From NCBI GenBank assembly GCA_038562375.1, contig JBCFAY010000016.1:16452-80451 (forward strand): DNA of 64,000 bases, given 5' to 3'. Below are positions 24,005 to 31,602 of this stretch, piece after piece. The notes under the pieces were generated by a model. The model was given only the letters and a program-made list of their open reading frames with translations. It had not been told where the DNA came from and searched no databases. The first letter of the stretch is position 1, and each line of letters begins with the position of its first letter. Both the position numbers and the translations under genes were made by a program. This DNA is from JBCFAY01 sp038562375. Its GTDB lineage: Bacteria; Bacillota; Clostridia; Christensenellales; CAG-138.

Positions 24005-25051
24005 TTATCCCGGCAGTGTGATCCTTGACCCGCGCTTGTTCGACGAACGATAGTAGCGCAGATTTTCGACCGCCGTGAGCGCTCCGAGCGCGACGCAGTC
24101 GAGAGGATCGTCCGCGAGCGCCACCGGGATGCCCGTCTCATGCGCGATGAGTTTGGTTAGGCCGCGAAGCTGCGCCGTCCCACCCGAAAGCGTTATGCCG
24201 TTTTCAAGCAGATCGCCCGAGATCTCAGGCGGCGTTCTTTCAAGCGTCTCAAGCACGGCGTTGACGATTTCGGCGACGGGCTTCTTCATCGCATAGCAGA
24301 TCTCGCCCGCCGAAAGCTTGATCTCACAGGGGAGGCCGTTTTGCACGTCGCGCCCGCGCACAAGCGTCGTTTCAGGCTCGCCCGAGAGCGCCGATCCAAG
24401 CGTGAGCTTTAAGCGTTCCGCCGTGCTCGCGCCGACGATCAGCCCGTGCTCCTGCCGGATGTAATGGATGATGGCCTCGTCCAGATCCGTGCCGCCGACG
24501 CGTATCGAGCGGCTTACCACGGTCCCGCCGAGCGCGAGCACGGCTACGTCCGTCGTGCCGCCGCCGATGTCGACAATCATGACGCCCCTGGCCTGATCGA
24601 TCTGCAGCCCCGCGCCGATCGCAGCGGCGACGGGCTCATCCATCAGATACGCCTCGCGCGCGCCCGCGCCCCGGAGCGCCTCCTCGAGCGAACGCCGCTC
24701 CACGTCGGACATGCAGCCCGGAACGCAGACCACGGCGCGCACTCCCGCGCCCGGCAAGCGCCGCCCCACGGCCATGGTGATAAAGCTCTTGAGCATCGTT
24801 TCAGCGAGCGTAAAATCCGTGACAACGCCGTTTTTCAATGGATAAACGACCGTGACGCTCCCGGGCGTGCGCCCGAGCATCGCAATCGCCTCGTTGCCGA
24901 CGGCGAGCACCTCGTTTTTGCGTCCGGCGGCGACCGCCACCGCGCTGGGCTCGCGCAGAACGATTCCCTGCCCCTTGATCGCAATGACGGTATTGACCGT
25001 GCCGAGGTCTATCCCGATACAATCGCTGAACAGATTCATTATGCCAAACAT
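24005..25051 (-). CDS. mreB: Rod shape-determining actin MreB
   Basis: This 348-residue bacterial actin organises the elongation machinery under the membrane. The phosphate-1 loop GIDLGTVNTVIAI, the phosphate-2 region VDIGGGTTDVAVLALGG and the adenosine loop LSGGTAQLRGLTKLI are intact. The start MFGIMNLFSDCIGIDLG follows AAGGAGAATCAC. It is separated from mreC by 421 bases, so it has a separate transcript or long spacer. It is divergent from maf. Confidence 0.96.
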   Translation of the reverse strand: MFGIMNLFSDCIGIDLGTVNTVIAIKGQGIVLREPSAVAVAAGRKNEVLAVGNEAIAMLGRTPGSVTVVYPLKNGVVTDFTLAETMLKSFITMAVGRRLPGAGVRAVVCVPGCMSDVERRSLEEALRGAGAREAYLMDEPVAAAIGAGLQIDQARGVMIVDIGGGTTDVAVLALGGTVVSRSIRVGGTDLDEAIIHYIRQEHGLIVGASTAERLKLTLGSALSGEPETTLVRGRDVQNGLPCEIKLSAGEICYAMKKPVAEIVNAVLETLERTPPEISGDLLENGITLSGGTAQLRGLTKLIAHETGIPVALADDPLDCVALGALTAVENLRYYRSSNKRGSRITLPG

Positions 25052-25176
25052 GTGATTCTCCTTCCAACATCATCCTTTGCCTTATGGCAACTCCCTAAGT
25101 TATGGATATTGTTACCATATTTACATGCTTTATACCTGTGCCCAAAACGCCGTTCACGGGCGTGCCTCCGCTGCGT

Positions 25177-25205
25177 TTGAACTTGCGCGGGCGTTGTGCT
25201 ATGAT
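25177..25205 (+). promoter_or_regulatory. Promoter predicting a leaderless maf transcript
   Basis: TTGAAC (25177-25182), 17 bases, TATGAT (25200-25205). The start codon of maf is at 25212, where transcription would be expected to begin, and there is no ribosome site. Confidence 0.65.
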
Positions 25206-25211
25206 GTTGAA

Positions 25212-25796
25212 ATGGAATTGATTTTAGCGTCTGTCTCCCCGAGAAGGCGGGAACTGTTGGAAATGATCGGCCTGGAATTCTCAATCATCCCAAGCGATGT
25301 GGACGAGGGAATCGACGAGGCCGATCCGGGGCGCCTCGTCGAGCGCCTTGCGCATTTAAAAGCGTCCTCCGTCCGGCAAGGGCGCAAGGATTGCTGCGTG
25401 ATCGGATCGGATACCGTCGTCGTGCTCGACGGGAAAATCATCGGCAAGCCGGGGGATGAACGGGATGCGGAGCGCATTTTAAAATTGCTTCGCGGCAGGA
25501 CGCATACCGTATACACGGGGCTCGCCGTCCTTAGCGATGAATACAGCTTCGTATCGCATGATAAAACGCTTGTCACGTTCGCCGCGATGACGGATGCACA
25601 AATCAACGCCTATGTTGCAAGCGGCGAACCGCTCGACAAGGCGGGAGCTTACGGCATCCAAGGCGTTGGAGGGGTTTTCGTCGAGCGCGTCGAAGGCTGC
25701 TATTTCACCGTCATAGGAATGCCGCTTCCGATGCTCTACCGCGCGCTCACGCCCTTGGGGATACTGCCCAAACAGCTTGCGGGACTGAAGAAATAG
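25212..25796 (+). CDS. maf: Maf-type nucleotide pyrophosphatase (dTTP/UTP class)
   Basis: This 194-residue enzyme hydrolyses non-canonical or modified nucleoside triphosphates. ILASVSPRRRELLEMIG at the start, VIGSDTVVVLDG near 70 and DKAGAYGIQGVGGVFVERVEGCYFTVIGMPL near the end are the family motifs. ATG 25212 is the start that gives the family N-terminus; no ribosome site is seen and the -10 element is only six bases upstream. It stands alone, divergent from mreB, as often found next to mreB in Firmicutes. Confidence 0.93.
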   Translation: MELILASVSPRRRELLEMIGLEFSIIPSDVDEGIDEADPGRLVERLAHLKASSVRQGRKDCCVIGSDTVVVLDGKIIGKPGDERDAERILKLLRGRTHTVYTGLAVLSDEYSFVSHDKTLVTFAAMTDAQINAYVASGEPLDKAGAYGIQGVGGVFVERVEGCYFTVIGMPLPMLYRALTPLGILPKQLAGLKK

Positions 25797-25832
25797 CTGC
25801 CGCGCCGGCTTATAAAAAAGGGATCAAGACAA

Positions 25833-25864
25833 CAAAAAGGGAGACGCAAGTCTCCCTTTTTTAG
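25833..25864. terminator. Bidirectional terminator after maf
   Basis: AAAAAGGGAGAC and GTCTCCCTTTTTT around a GCAA tetraloop; A and T tracts on both sides serve maf and the converging nucleotidyltransferase gene. Confidence 0.9.
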
Positions 25865-25962
25865 CCGCAGACATCCTCATATTCGCGATGGCGTGGAATC
25901 GTTTATAAACCGGAGGCTGCGCGTCCCGCAAAAGTCGAAAACCCATCCTCGCGACATGCAGT

Positions 25963-26910
25963 CTATTCGCCCTTGATGCGCGCGAACGGGCCGACGGTCT
26001 CCCCATCGGGGATCACCGCGTCCTCGATCCGGCTCCCCCGGCGGATGATCGCGCCCGCGCCCACGCGGGTACGCCCAAGGAGCAAAACCTCTCTCTCGAG
26101 CACCGCCCCGCTTCCCACGGTTACGTCCGCCTCGATATACACCTCTTCGGGTTCGGGCAGAATCGCGCCGTTTCCAATATGCGCGCTATTGATGCGCGCG
26201 CAGAGGATACGCTCGCACTCCTTTAGCTGCGCCGGGTCGTTCACGCCCATGCCCTCTTCCGGATCCGTACAGAGCGCGGCCACCGCGTAGCCGTCTTTGC
26301 CGAGCAGTTCGATGCAATCGGTCAGATAATATTCGCCCTGCGCATTGTCGCTTTTGAGCCGGTCGAGGCACCCGAGCAGCAGCTTCGCATCGAAGCAATA
26401 CACCGAGGTGTTGACTTCGTTGACAAGCAACTCCTCCGCGCCCGCGTCCCGATGCTCCACGATGCGGCGTACATGCCCGTCCCCGCCGCGGACGACGCGG
26501 CCGTAGCCCGTCGGATCGCCGAGCTTGCAGGTCAGGACGGACCCCGCGCGGCCTTGAGCAGATTCCGCCAAAAGGCGGAGCGTGTTCGTGCGAATCAGCG
26601 GCATATCGCCCGCCAGGATCAGCACATACCCGTCCATTGCTTTAAGATACTCGCGCGCCATCATCACGGCGTGCCCGGTCCCCAGGCGCTGCGCCTGGAG
26701 GACGTAGCGCACGCGATCCCCAAAATACGCGCGCATCTGTTCCTCCTTATGGCCGACCACCAATATGGGCGGTTCGGCGCAAAGAGGCTCAACGGCACGG
26801 ATGACCCATTCCGCGAGCGCAAGGCCGCATGCCTTGTGCAGCGCCTTCGCCGTATCGCTCTTCATGCGCTTGCCTTCGCCCGCGGCGAGTATGATCGAAG
26901 CGACGCTCAT
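25963..26910 (-). CDS. GlmU-like nucleotidyltransferase lacking the acetyltransferase domain
   Basis: This 315-residue protein has the GlmU uridylyltransferase domain: ILAAGEGKRMKSDTAKALH at the start, GTGHAVMMA, LILAGDMPLI and YYLTDCIELL, which together bind UTP and a sugar-1-phosphate. After about residue 235 only a short left-handed helix follows (some four hexapeptide turns) and the chain ends where GlmU would continue for about 130 residues. It is therefore a single-function pyrophosphorylase or a relative with another sugar. I chose the ATG at 26910, which matches the family N-terminus; an ATG at 26934 overlaps the mscL stop and is also possible. Confidence 0.85.
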   Translation of the reverse strand: MSVASIILAAGEGKRMKSDTAKALHKACGLALAEWVIRAVEPLCAEPPILVVGHKEEQMRAYFGDRVRYVLQAQRLGTGHAVMMAREYLKAMDGYVLILAGDMPLIRTNTLRLLAESAQGRAGSVLTCKLGDPTGYGRVVRGGDGHVRRIVEHRDAGAEELLVNEVNTSVYCFDAKLLLGCLDRLKSDNAQGEYYLTDCIELLGKDGYAVAALCTDPEEGMGVNDPAQLKECERILCARINSAHIGNGAILPEPEEVYIEADVTVGSGAVLEREVLLLGRTRVGAGAIIRRGSRIEDAVIPDGETVGPFARIKGE

Positions 26911-26930
26911 CAAGGGTTCTCCCGATGCGT

Positions 26931-27380
26931 TCATGCCTGCTCCGGCGGAAGCGCGGAGGTGCAATGCGGGCAGCGCGTAGCCAGATCGTCGATCTGCGTC
27001 CTGCAGTACGGGCAGATGCGCACGGGCTTCTCGGGAGCGGGCTCCTCCTGCTTTTTGTGGAGCTTGCTCAGGAGCTTTACGAGCAGGAACACGCAGACCG
27101 CCATCAGGAAAAAGTCGATCACGGTGGAGATGAACAGGCCGTAGTTCAGCGTGGACGAGCCCGCCGCCTGAGCGTCGGCGATGGTGAGGTATTTCTTTCC
27201 GTCCAGCGCGACAAAGAGCGCGCTCACGTCCATCTTGCCCGTCAGCAGGCTTATAAAGGGCATGAACAGGTCGTTGACAAGGCTCGATACGATCTTGCCG
27301 AACGCGCCGCCGATCATGACGCCGACCGCCAGATCGATCACGTTGCCGCGAAAGGCGAATTTCTTAAACTCCCGCCACAT
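26931..27380 (-). CDS. mscL: Large-conductance mechanosensitive channel MscL with a zinc ribbon tail
   Basis: This 149-residue protein opens a wide pore when membrane tension rises. The MscL start FKKFAFRGNVIDLAVGVMIG, the first helix, a variable outer loop and the second helix (about 84-105, FISTVIDFFLMAVCVFLLVK) are all clear. The tail after about 120 carries two CxxC knuckles, CPYC and CPHC, twelve residues apart, a zinc ribbon absent from the classical channel. It ends at the start of the nucleotidyltransferase gene. Confidence 0.93.
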   Translation of the reverse strand: MWREFKKFAFRGNVIDLAVGVMIGGAFGKIVSSLVNDLFMPFISLLTGKMDVSALFVALDGKKYLTIADAQAAGSSTLNYGLFISTVIDFFLMAVCVFLLVKLLSKLHKKQEEPAPEKPVRICPYCRTQIDDLATRCPHCTSALPPEQA

Positions 27381-27465
27381 TGCCGTTCCCTCCGATGCGT
27401 ATTATTTCCTACAAACTATAGCATTTCATCGACGGCATTGCAAGGCGGGCTCCCCCGGCCGCCCA

Positions 27466-27506
27466 AAGAAAAAGAGCCGAACCCGTTTGGATTCGACTCT
27501 TTGCCT
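27466..27506 (-). terminator. Terminator of the MacB-like ABC operon
   Basis: On the minus strand AAGAGTCGAATCC and GGGTTCGGCTCTT pair around AAAC with one mismatch and end in TTTCTTTG, just past the permease stop codon. Confidence 0.75.
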
Positions 27507-27513
27507 TATTCGT

Positions 27514-28842
27514 TTATTCGTTGCGGATCGCAGCGAGCGCGCTGAGCCGCATCGCCCGCCACGCCGGATACATGCCGCTCAACAGCGCCACGAAGATCGA
27601 AAACACGAGCGCGAAGAGCGCGAGGTAGAGCGGGATCACGCTCATCAGGCCGCTCTGCGTGACCAAAAGCATATTCAAGATCATGGATAGCCCGTAGCTC
27701 AGGCCGAGGCCCAGCGCACCGCCGAACAGGCCGATGAACGCGGCCTCCGCGAGGAACAGCGTCGCGATGTTGGACATGCGGCAGCCCAAAACCTTGATGA
27801 TGCCGATCTCCTTGGTGCGCTCATAGATGCTCATCATCATCGTGTTCATGATGCCGATGGCCGCCACGAACAGCGAGATCGCGCCGATGCCGCCAAGCAG
27901 CAATTGAAGCTGGCGCGAGCTTTCCTTGGCCATCTCCAGCGCGTCCATCAGGCTGTAGGTGCCAAAGCCCATGGATTCGATGGACTCCTTGACATCGAGC
28001 ACGCTGTCGACGTCGTCGCACTTTACCCAAACCTCGTTGTACTTGCTCGTATCGATGCCCATGAAGTCCTTGTTCTCTTTTGCGAGCTTCTTGAGCACGC
28101 CGATATCGATCAGGCTGTAGTACGCGTAATTGTTGCCCTCCTCCGCGAGGACGCCTACAGGCCGAACCTTATACATCTTCCCTTTGGGCGTGGTGTTGGG
28201 CGTTTCCTGTCCGGGGATCACGCCACCGCTGTTGTTATAGATATTGTTGTAATCGAACGTCAGCTCAAAGCGGGATCGCTCGAGGTTCACGAGCGGTTCA
28301 CCCGTGCTGCTGATCGCCTGCTTGTAGTTCTGCGGGTTGTAAAAGTTCGTGAGCACATAGCTGCCGAACACGATCTCCACGGTGCTCGTCGAGCCCGATT
28401 CGGGCATGTGCCCGCTTGCGAGCTTAAAGCCAAACGCCTCGGCATTGGCAAGATCGATGCCCATCAGCGTAAGATCCGTGACATATTTACCGCTCTTGCA
28501 CATCCCCCAGGACTGCACGACCGGCATCACGGCCTCGACCCCGGGGATCGCCTTAAAGCTTTCCACGCTGTCGTCGTCGAGCGTGACCTCCGTCGGCGCG
28601 CCCATCATGCCGCCGCCGGCTTTTGCTTCCTCGACATAGCGGTAGGAATTGACGGTGATAGTGGTCAGGCTCCCGAACTGCTCGAGGTTCTGCCGCTGCG
28701 CCTCATTGATCCCGATGCCGAGGGAAATCATCACCACGATGGACGCCGTGCCGATCACCATTCCGAGAACGGTCAGCGCCGCGCGGAGCTTGCGGCGCCA
28801 AAGGTTCATAAAGGCCATTCGGAGCAGGTCAGCGATCCTCAT
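27514..28842 (-). CDS. ABC transporter permease, MacB/FtsX type
   Basis: This 442-residue permease has the MacB-type layout: one N-terminal helix (about 20-42, VLGMVIGTASIVVMISLGIG), a large extracellular domain (about 45-310) and three C-terminal helices, with the FtsX loop MMSIYERTKEIGIIKVLGCR. It is the third gene of a three-gene operon with an ATPase and a large exported protein. Such systems export peptides or lipoproteins or sense antimicrobials rather than import. Its ATG directly follows the stop of the preceding gene, with GGAGG inside that gene's end. Confidence 0.88.
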   Translation of the reverse strand: MRIADLLRMAFMNLWRRKLRAALTVLGMVIGTASIVVMISLGIGINEAQRQNLEQFGSLTTITVNSYRYVEEAKAGGGMMGAPTEVTLDDDSVESFKAIPGVEAVMPVVQSWGMCKSGKYVTDLTLMGIDLANAEAFGFKLASGHMPESGSTSTVEIVFGSYVLTNFYNPQNYKQAISSTGEPLVNLERSRFELTFDYNNIYNNSGGVIPGQETPNTTPKGKMYKVRPVGVLAEEGNNYAYYSLIDIGVLKKLAKENKDFMGIDTSKYNEVWVKCDDVDSVLDVKESIESMGFGTYSLMDALEMAKESSRQLQLLLGGIGAISLFVAAIGIMNTMMMSIYERTKEIGIIKVLGCRMSNIATLFLAEAAFIGLFGGALGLGLSYGLSMILNMLLVTQSGLMSVIPLYLALFALVFSIFVALLSGMYPAWRAMRLSALAAIRNE

Positions 28843-30576
28843 TTAATCCTCCTCCAATTCCCTCCTGCGACGGGCCTTGCGCACCTGGGTGATCACGATG
28901 AGCGCGATGATCGCTACGCCCACGGCGATACCGACGATGAGGAGGATCGGCGCCCCTGCGGGCTGCGGTTCGGGATTCATCCCTTCCTTGCCCGGGTCGA
29001 TTTCCTCGGGCACGTAGTTTTCCATCACGTTGAGCTGGAAGGGCACCTTTTCGGTGTACTGTTTCCCGTAGACGTCCTCGTAGGTCACCACGATATTGGC
29101 CGAAATCGTTCCCGCGACGGAAGGAATAACGTTGAAGTCCGCGCCCATGTTCGAACCGGAGGTCACGTTGCTGCCGTAATAGGGTTCCTCCATCCTCAGG
29201 CCGTCGCCCTCGACGTCCACCATCATGTTATAGACGGTGGATTTGCCCATGTTGTAGAGGCTGAACGAAATCGACGCGGGCTGCTCGAGCATGGCGTCGC
29301 CATAGATGACAGGCTCGCCGAGCTTGAGGCGGATCGGCTGCGTTATGGGGAGCGAAAGCGTTTCCACCGCGTCGTAACTCGTGAGCGTCGTGCCGCCCTC
29401 GTAGCTGAAGGATACCGTGAGGATATGCGCCTTCGCGGCGATATCCGGCGCGCTCTGGAGGTTGATCTCCGTCGTGACGGTGGACTCCTTGTTGATCTTG
29501 CTCACATAGAGCGTGTTGCTGCCCGAGGATGCGGGGAGTATGACGCCGTCGTCGTTTTTGACGGTGATTTTGAGGTTTTTGACCGCTTCGGTCGCGGAGG
29601 TGTTCAGTAGCTCCATCGTCAGCTTAAACTGTTGCCCGGCGATCAGCTGCTCGGGATCAAGCTGATAGGATTTGATGATCACTTTTGGGACGGAGGTCGC
29701 GATCGGTTTGCCGTCCGTGCCGGTCGAGGGCGTCGCGCCCTTGACGACGGTGACGAACACCTTGAACTGCGTCGTCTCGGCAACGCCGTTTACATAATAT
29801 ACCGCGTTGAACGTAACGGGCTTGATGCCCGAGGTTGCGCTCTTAGAGATCTTGAACTGGTACTCGATCACTGCTTTGGCCCCCGCTGGAAGGTCCGGCA
29901 GGCTGCGCTTATATTCGAGCTCCGTGATCTCGAACGGGAATTCATCAAGATTTGAGGAAAGCTGCGGCATGATCTCCGCGCCGGTCACATAGGCGGTAGC
30001 GCCGGAAAGCGACCCGTTGCCGCGGTTTTTGATCGGCAGGCGGATCGTGATCGTATCACCGGCGTCGCCGCTGGGCGCAGGAATGACCGCGCCGGTCAGG
30101 TCGGTCGAATCGAGCACGAGCGCCGAAAGTTTCGCGCCCTGGTTTTCGTCATCGGAACTTGGGGCTTCGGTAGCAATGTAAACGGGGAACGACACCGCCT
30201 CTTCCTTAAGTGGATCAGTACCGGCATAATAGCAAAAAGTTAATGGTACCCCGGAGCCAGATGCATATGCCGCGAATTTAGAAATATCCGTGGCAGTGAG
30301 CGTAAATGTCCCGGCAGCCATCTCACCAACATCAACCTCCATAGGCGCGAACTGCACGCTGAAATTGTTGTTGGGTGATTTAATCGAAACAAGACTGATC
30401 TTACCCGGTCCGGTCATATTATCCAACGTGAAATAGGCGGTTGCACTTTTGGCGGTCACAATGATCGGCTGCTGGTTCACAAAATCATCAGCGGCGGCCA
30501 ACGCCGTCCCAACCGGCAGGCAGGCCAAAATCAGTATCGCCGCAAGCAATGCGCAAAAGAACCGTTTCCTGTTCAT
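28843..30576 (-). CDS. Exported CARDB/COG1361-like protein with C-terminal membrane anchor
   Basis: This 577-residue protein has a signal peptide (FFCALLAAILILACLPVGTALA) and a C-terminal helix (ILLIVGIAVGVAIIALIVI) followed by a basic tail, leaving about 500 residues outside the cell. The exported part consists of Ig-like beta repeats, each near 110 residues, with CARDB-type motifs such as GDTITIRLPIKNRGNGSLSG and FKLTMELLNTSATEAVKNLK. COG1361 proteins are found with ABC pairs like the one here, where they may take the place of a MacA-type adaptor. That role is inference. Confidence 0.75.
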   Translation of the reverse strand: MNRKRFFCALLAAILILACLPVGTALAAADDFVNQQPIIVTAKSATAYFTLDNMTGPGKISLVSIKSPNNNFSVQFAPMEVDVGEMAAGTFTLTATDISKFAAYASGSGVPLTFCYYAGTDPLKEEAVSFPVYIATEAPSSDDENQGAKLSALVLDSTDLTGAVIPAPSGDAGDTITIRLPIKNRGNGSLSGATAYVTGAEIMPQLSSNLDEFPFEITELEYKRSLPDLPAGAKAVIEYQFKISKSATSGIKPVTFNAVYYVNGVAETTQFKVFVTVVKGATPSTGTDGKPIATSVPKVIIKSYQLDPEQLIAGQQFKLTMELLNTSATEAVKNLKITVKNDDGVILPASSGSNTLYVSKINKESTVTTEINLQSAPDIAAKAHILTVSFSYEGGTTLTSYDAVETLSLPITQPIRLKLGEPVIYGDAMLEQPASISFSLYNMGKSTVYNMMVDVEGDGLRMEEPYYGSNVTSGSNMGADFNVIPSVAGTISANIVVTYEDVYGKQYTEKVPFQLNVMENYVPEEIDPGKEGMNPEPQPAGAPILLIVGIAVGVAIIALIVITQVRKARRRRELEED

Positions 30577-30636
30577 GATACCCCTCCCGGGAGCCGTTGG
30601 GCTCCACGCTACTCTAATGTATGATAAAATAACAAT

Positions 30637-31344
30637 TTATGCCGTTTCTATCTGCTGCACCTTGCCGTCGAGCAGGTTGATGACCACGTCCGCATAGGAT
30701 GAGATCCCGGGATCGTGCGTTACCATCACCAGCGTGCGCCCCTGGGATTTGACGATGTCCCAGATGAGCTTTAATACCTCGTCCGAGGTCTTGGAATCGA
30801 GGTTACCGGTCGGCTCGTCCGCGAAGACGATTTCCGGATCGCTCACCAGCGCGCGCGCGATGCCCACGCGCTGCTGCTGGCCGCCGCTCATCTGCGTGGG
30901 CTTGTGGTTTAGGTGCGTTCCAAGGCCGACGGCTTTGAGGATCTCCCTGGCCTTTTTTTCGCGCTTATATTTTTCTATGCCGCGAAACGCGAGCGGAAGC
31001 GCCACGTTTTCAAGCGCGGTGTAATAGGGCATAAGGTTGAAGGATTGAAAGATGAACCCCACATGTTGCTGCCTAAATAGGATCAGCTCGCTCTGGGTCA
31101 TCCTTTCCACATGCATGTTGGCGACGACAATCTCACCGGAGGTTGGTTTTTCGAGCCCCGCGAGCACGTTCAGGAGCGTTGACTTCCCCGAGCCGGACCG
31201 CCCGATGATGCAGCAGCATTCCCCGGCGGGCACACACAGATCCACTCCGTTGAGCGCGTTGATGCTCACGCTGCCCACGCGATAGATTTTCTTGACGTTG
31301 CGCACATCGATCGCGTTTGCGGCGGCCTGCCGAATCGCTTCCAT
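30637..31344 (-). CDS. ABC transporter ATP-binding protein, MacB/LolD type
   Basis: This 235-residue ATPase has Walker A GRSGSGKSTL, the Q-loop FIFQSFNLMPYYTALENV, signature MSGGQQQRVGIARAL, Walker B IVFADEPTGNLDS and switch VTHDP. The LmPYytalENV and PTGNLDS stretches are marks of the LolD/MacB class that works with FtsX-type permeases. ATG 31344 follows AAGGGGGGATGGC; upstream starts lack a site. It is the first gene of the operon. Confidence 0.92.
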   Translation of the reverse strand: MEAIRQAAANAIDVRNVKKIYRVGSVSINALNGVDLCVPAGECCCIIGRSGSGKSTLLNVLAGLEKPTSGEIVVANMHVERMTQSELILFRQQHVGFIFQSFNLMPYYTALENVALPLAFRGIEKYKREKKAREILKAVGLGTHLNHKPTQMSGGQQQRVGIARALVSDPEIVFADEPTGNLDSKTSDEVLKLIWDIVKSQGRTLVMVTHDPGISSYADVVINLLDGKVQQIETA

Positions 31345-31486
31345 GCCATCCCCCCTTTCAGCCGCTCTATTATATAACAACCCAAAGAAAAAAGACATAT
31401 GATATTTGTGTGTTTTATGACAATATAGGGCGATAACAATATAACGTTTTTGCTTTTGTTCTAGTTGCATCCTATCTTAACGATTT

Positions 31487-31504
31487 TTGTGAAATAATTG
31501 ACAT
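31487..31504 (+). promoter_or_regulatory. Rex-like operator over the hydrogenase promoter
   Basis: TTGTGAA, ATAA, TTGACAT: the first half-site is the exact Rex consensus, the second agrees at five of seven bases with TTCACAA. It overlaps the -35 hexamer. Rex, the NADH/NAD sensor, represses hydrogenase and fermentation genes in Clostridia. Confidence 0.55.
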
Positions 31505-31526
31505 TGAAGGGCTTTGAGCTTATGAT
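31498..31526 (+). promoter_or_regulatory. Strong SigA-type promoter of the hydrogenase gene
   Basis: TTGACA (31498-31503), 17 bases, TATGAT (31521-31526). The 70-base leader begins with an inverted repeat GGTTTG..CTTT / AAAGCAAACC (31527-31553). Confidence 0.85.
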
Positions 31527-31602
31527 TGGTTTGGGCTTTCCGTCAAAGCAAACCATAACCATATATTGTATGCCGTAAAATAATCCAAGGAAGGATCAAA
31601 AC

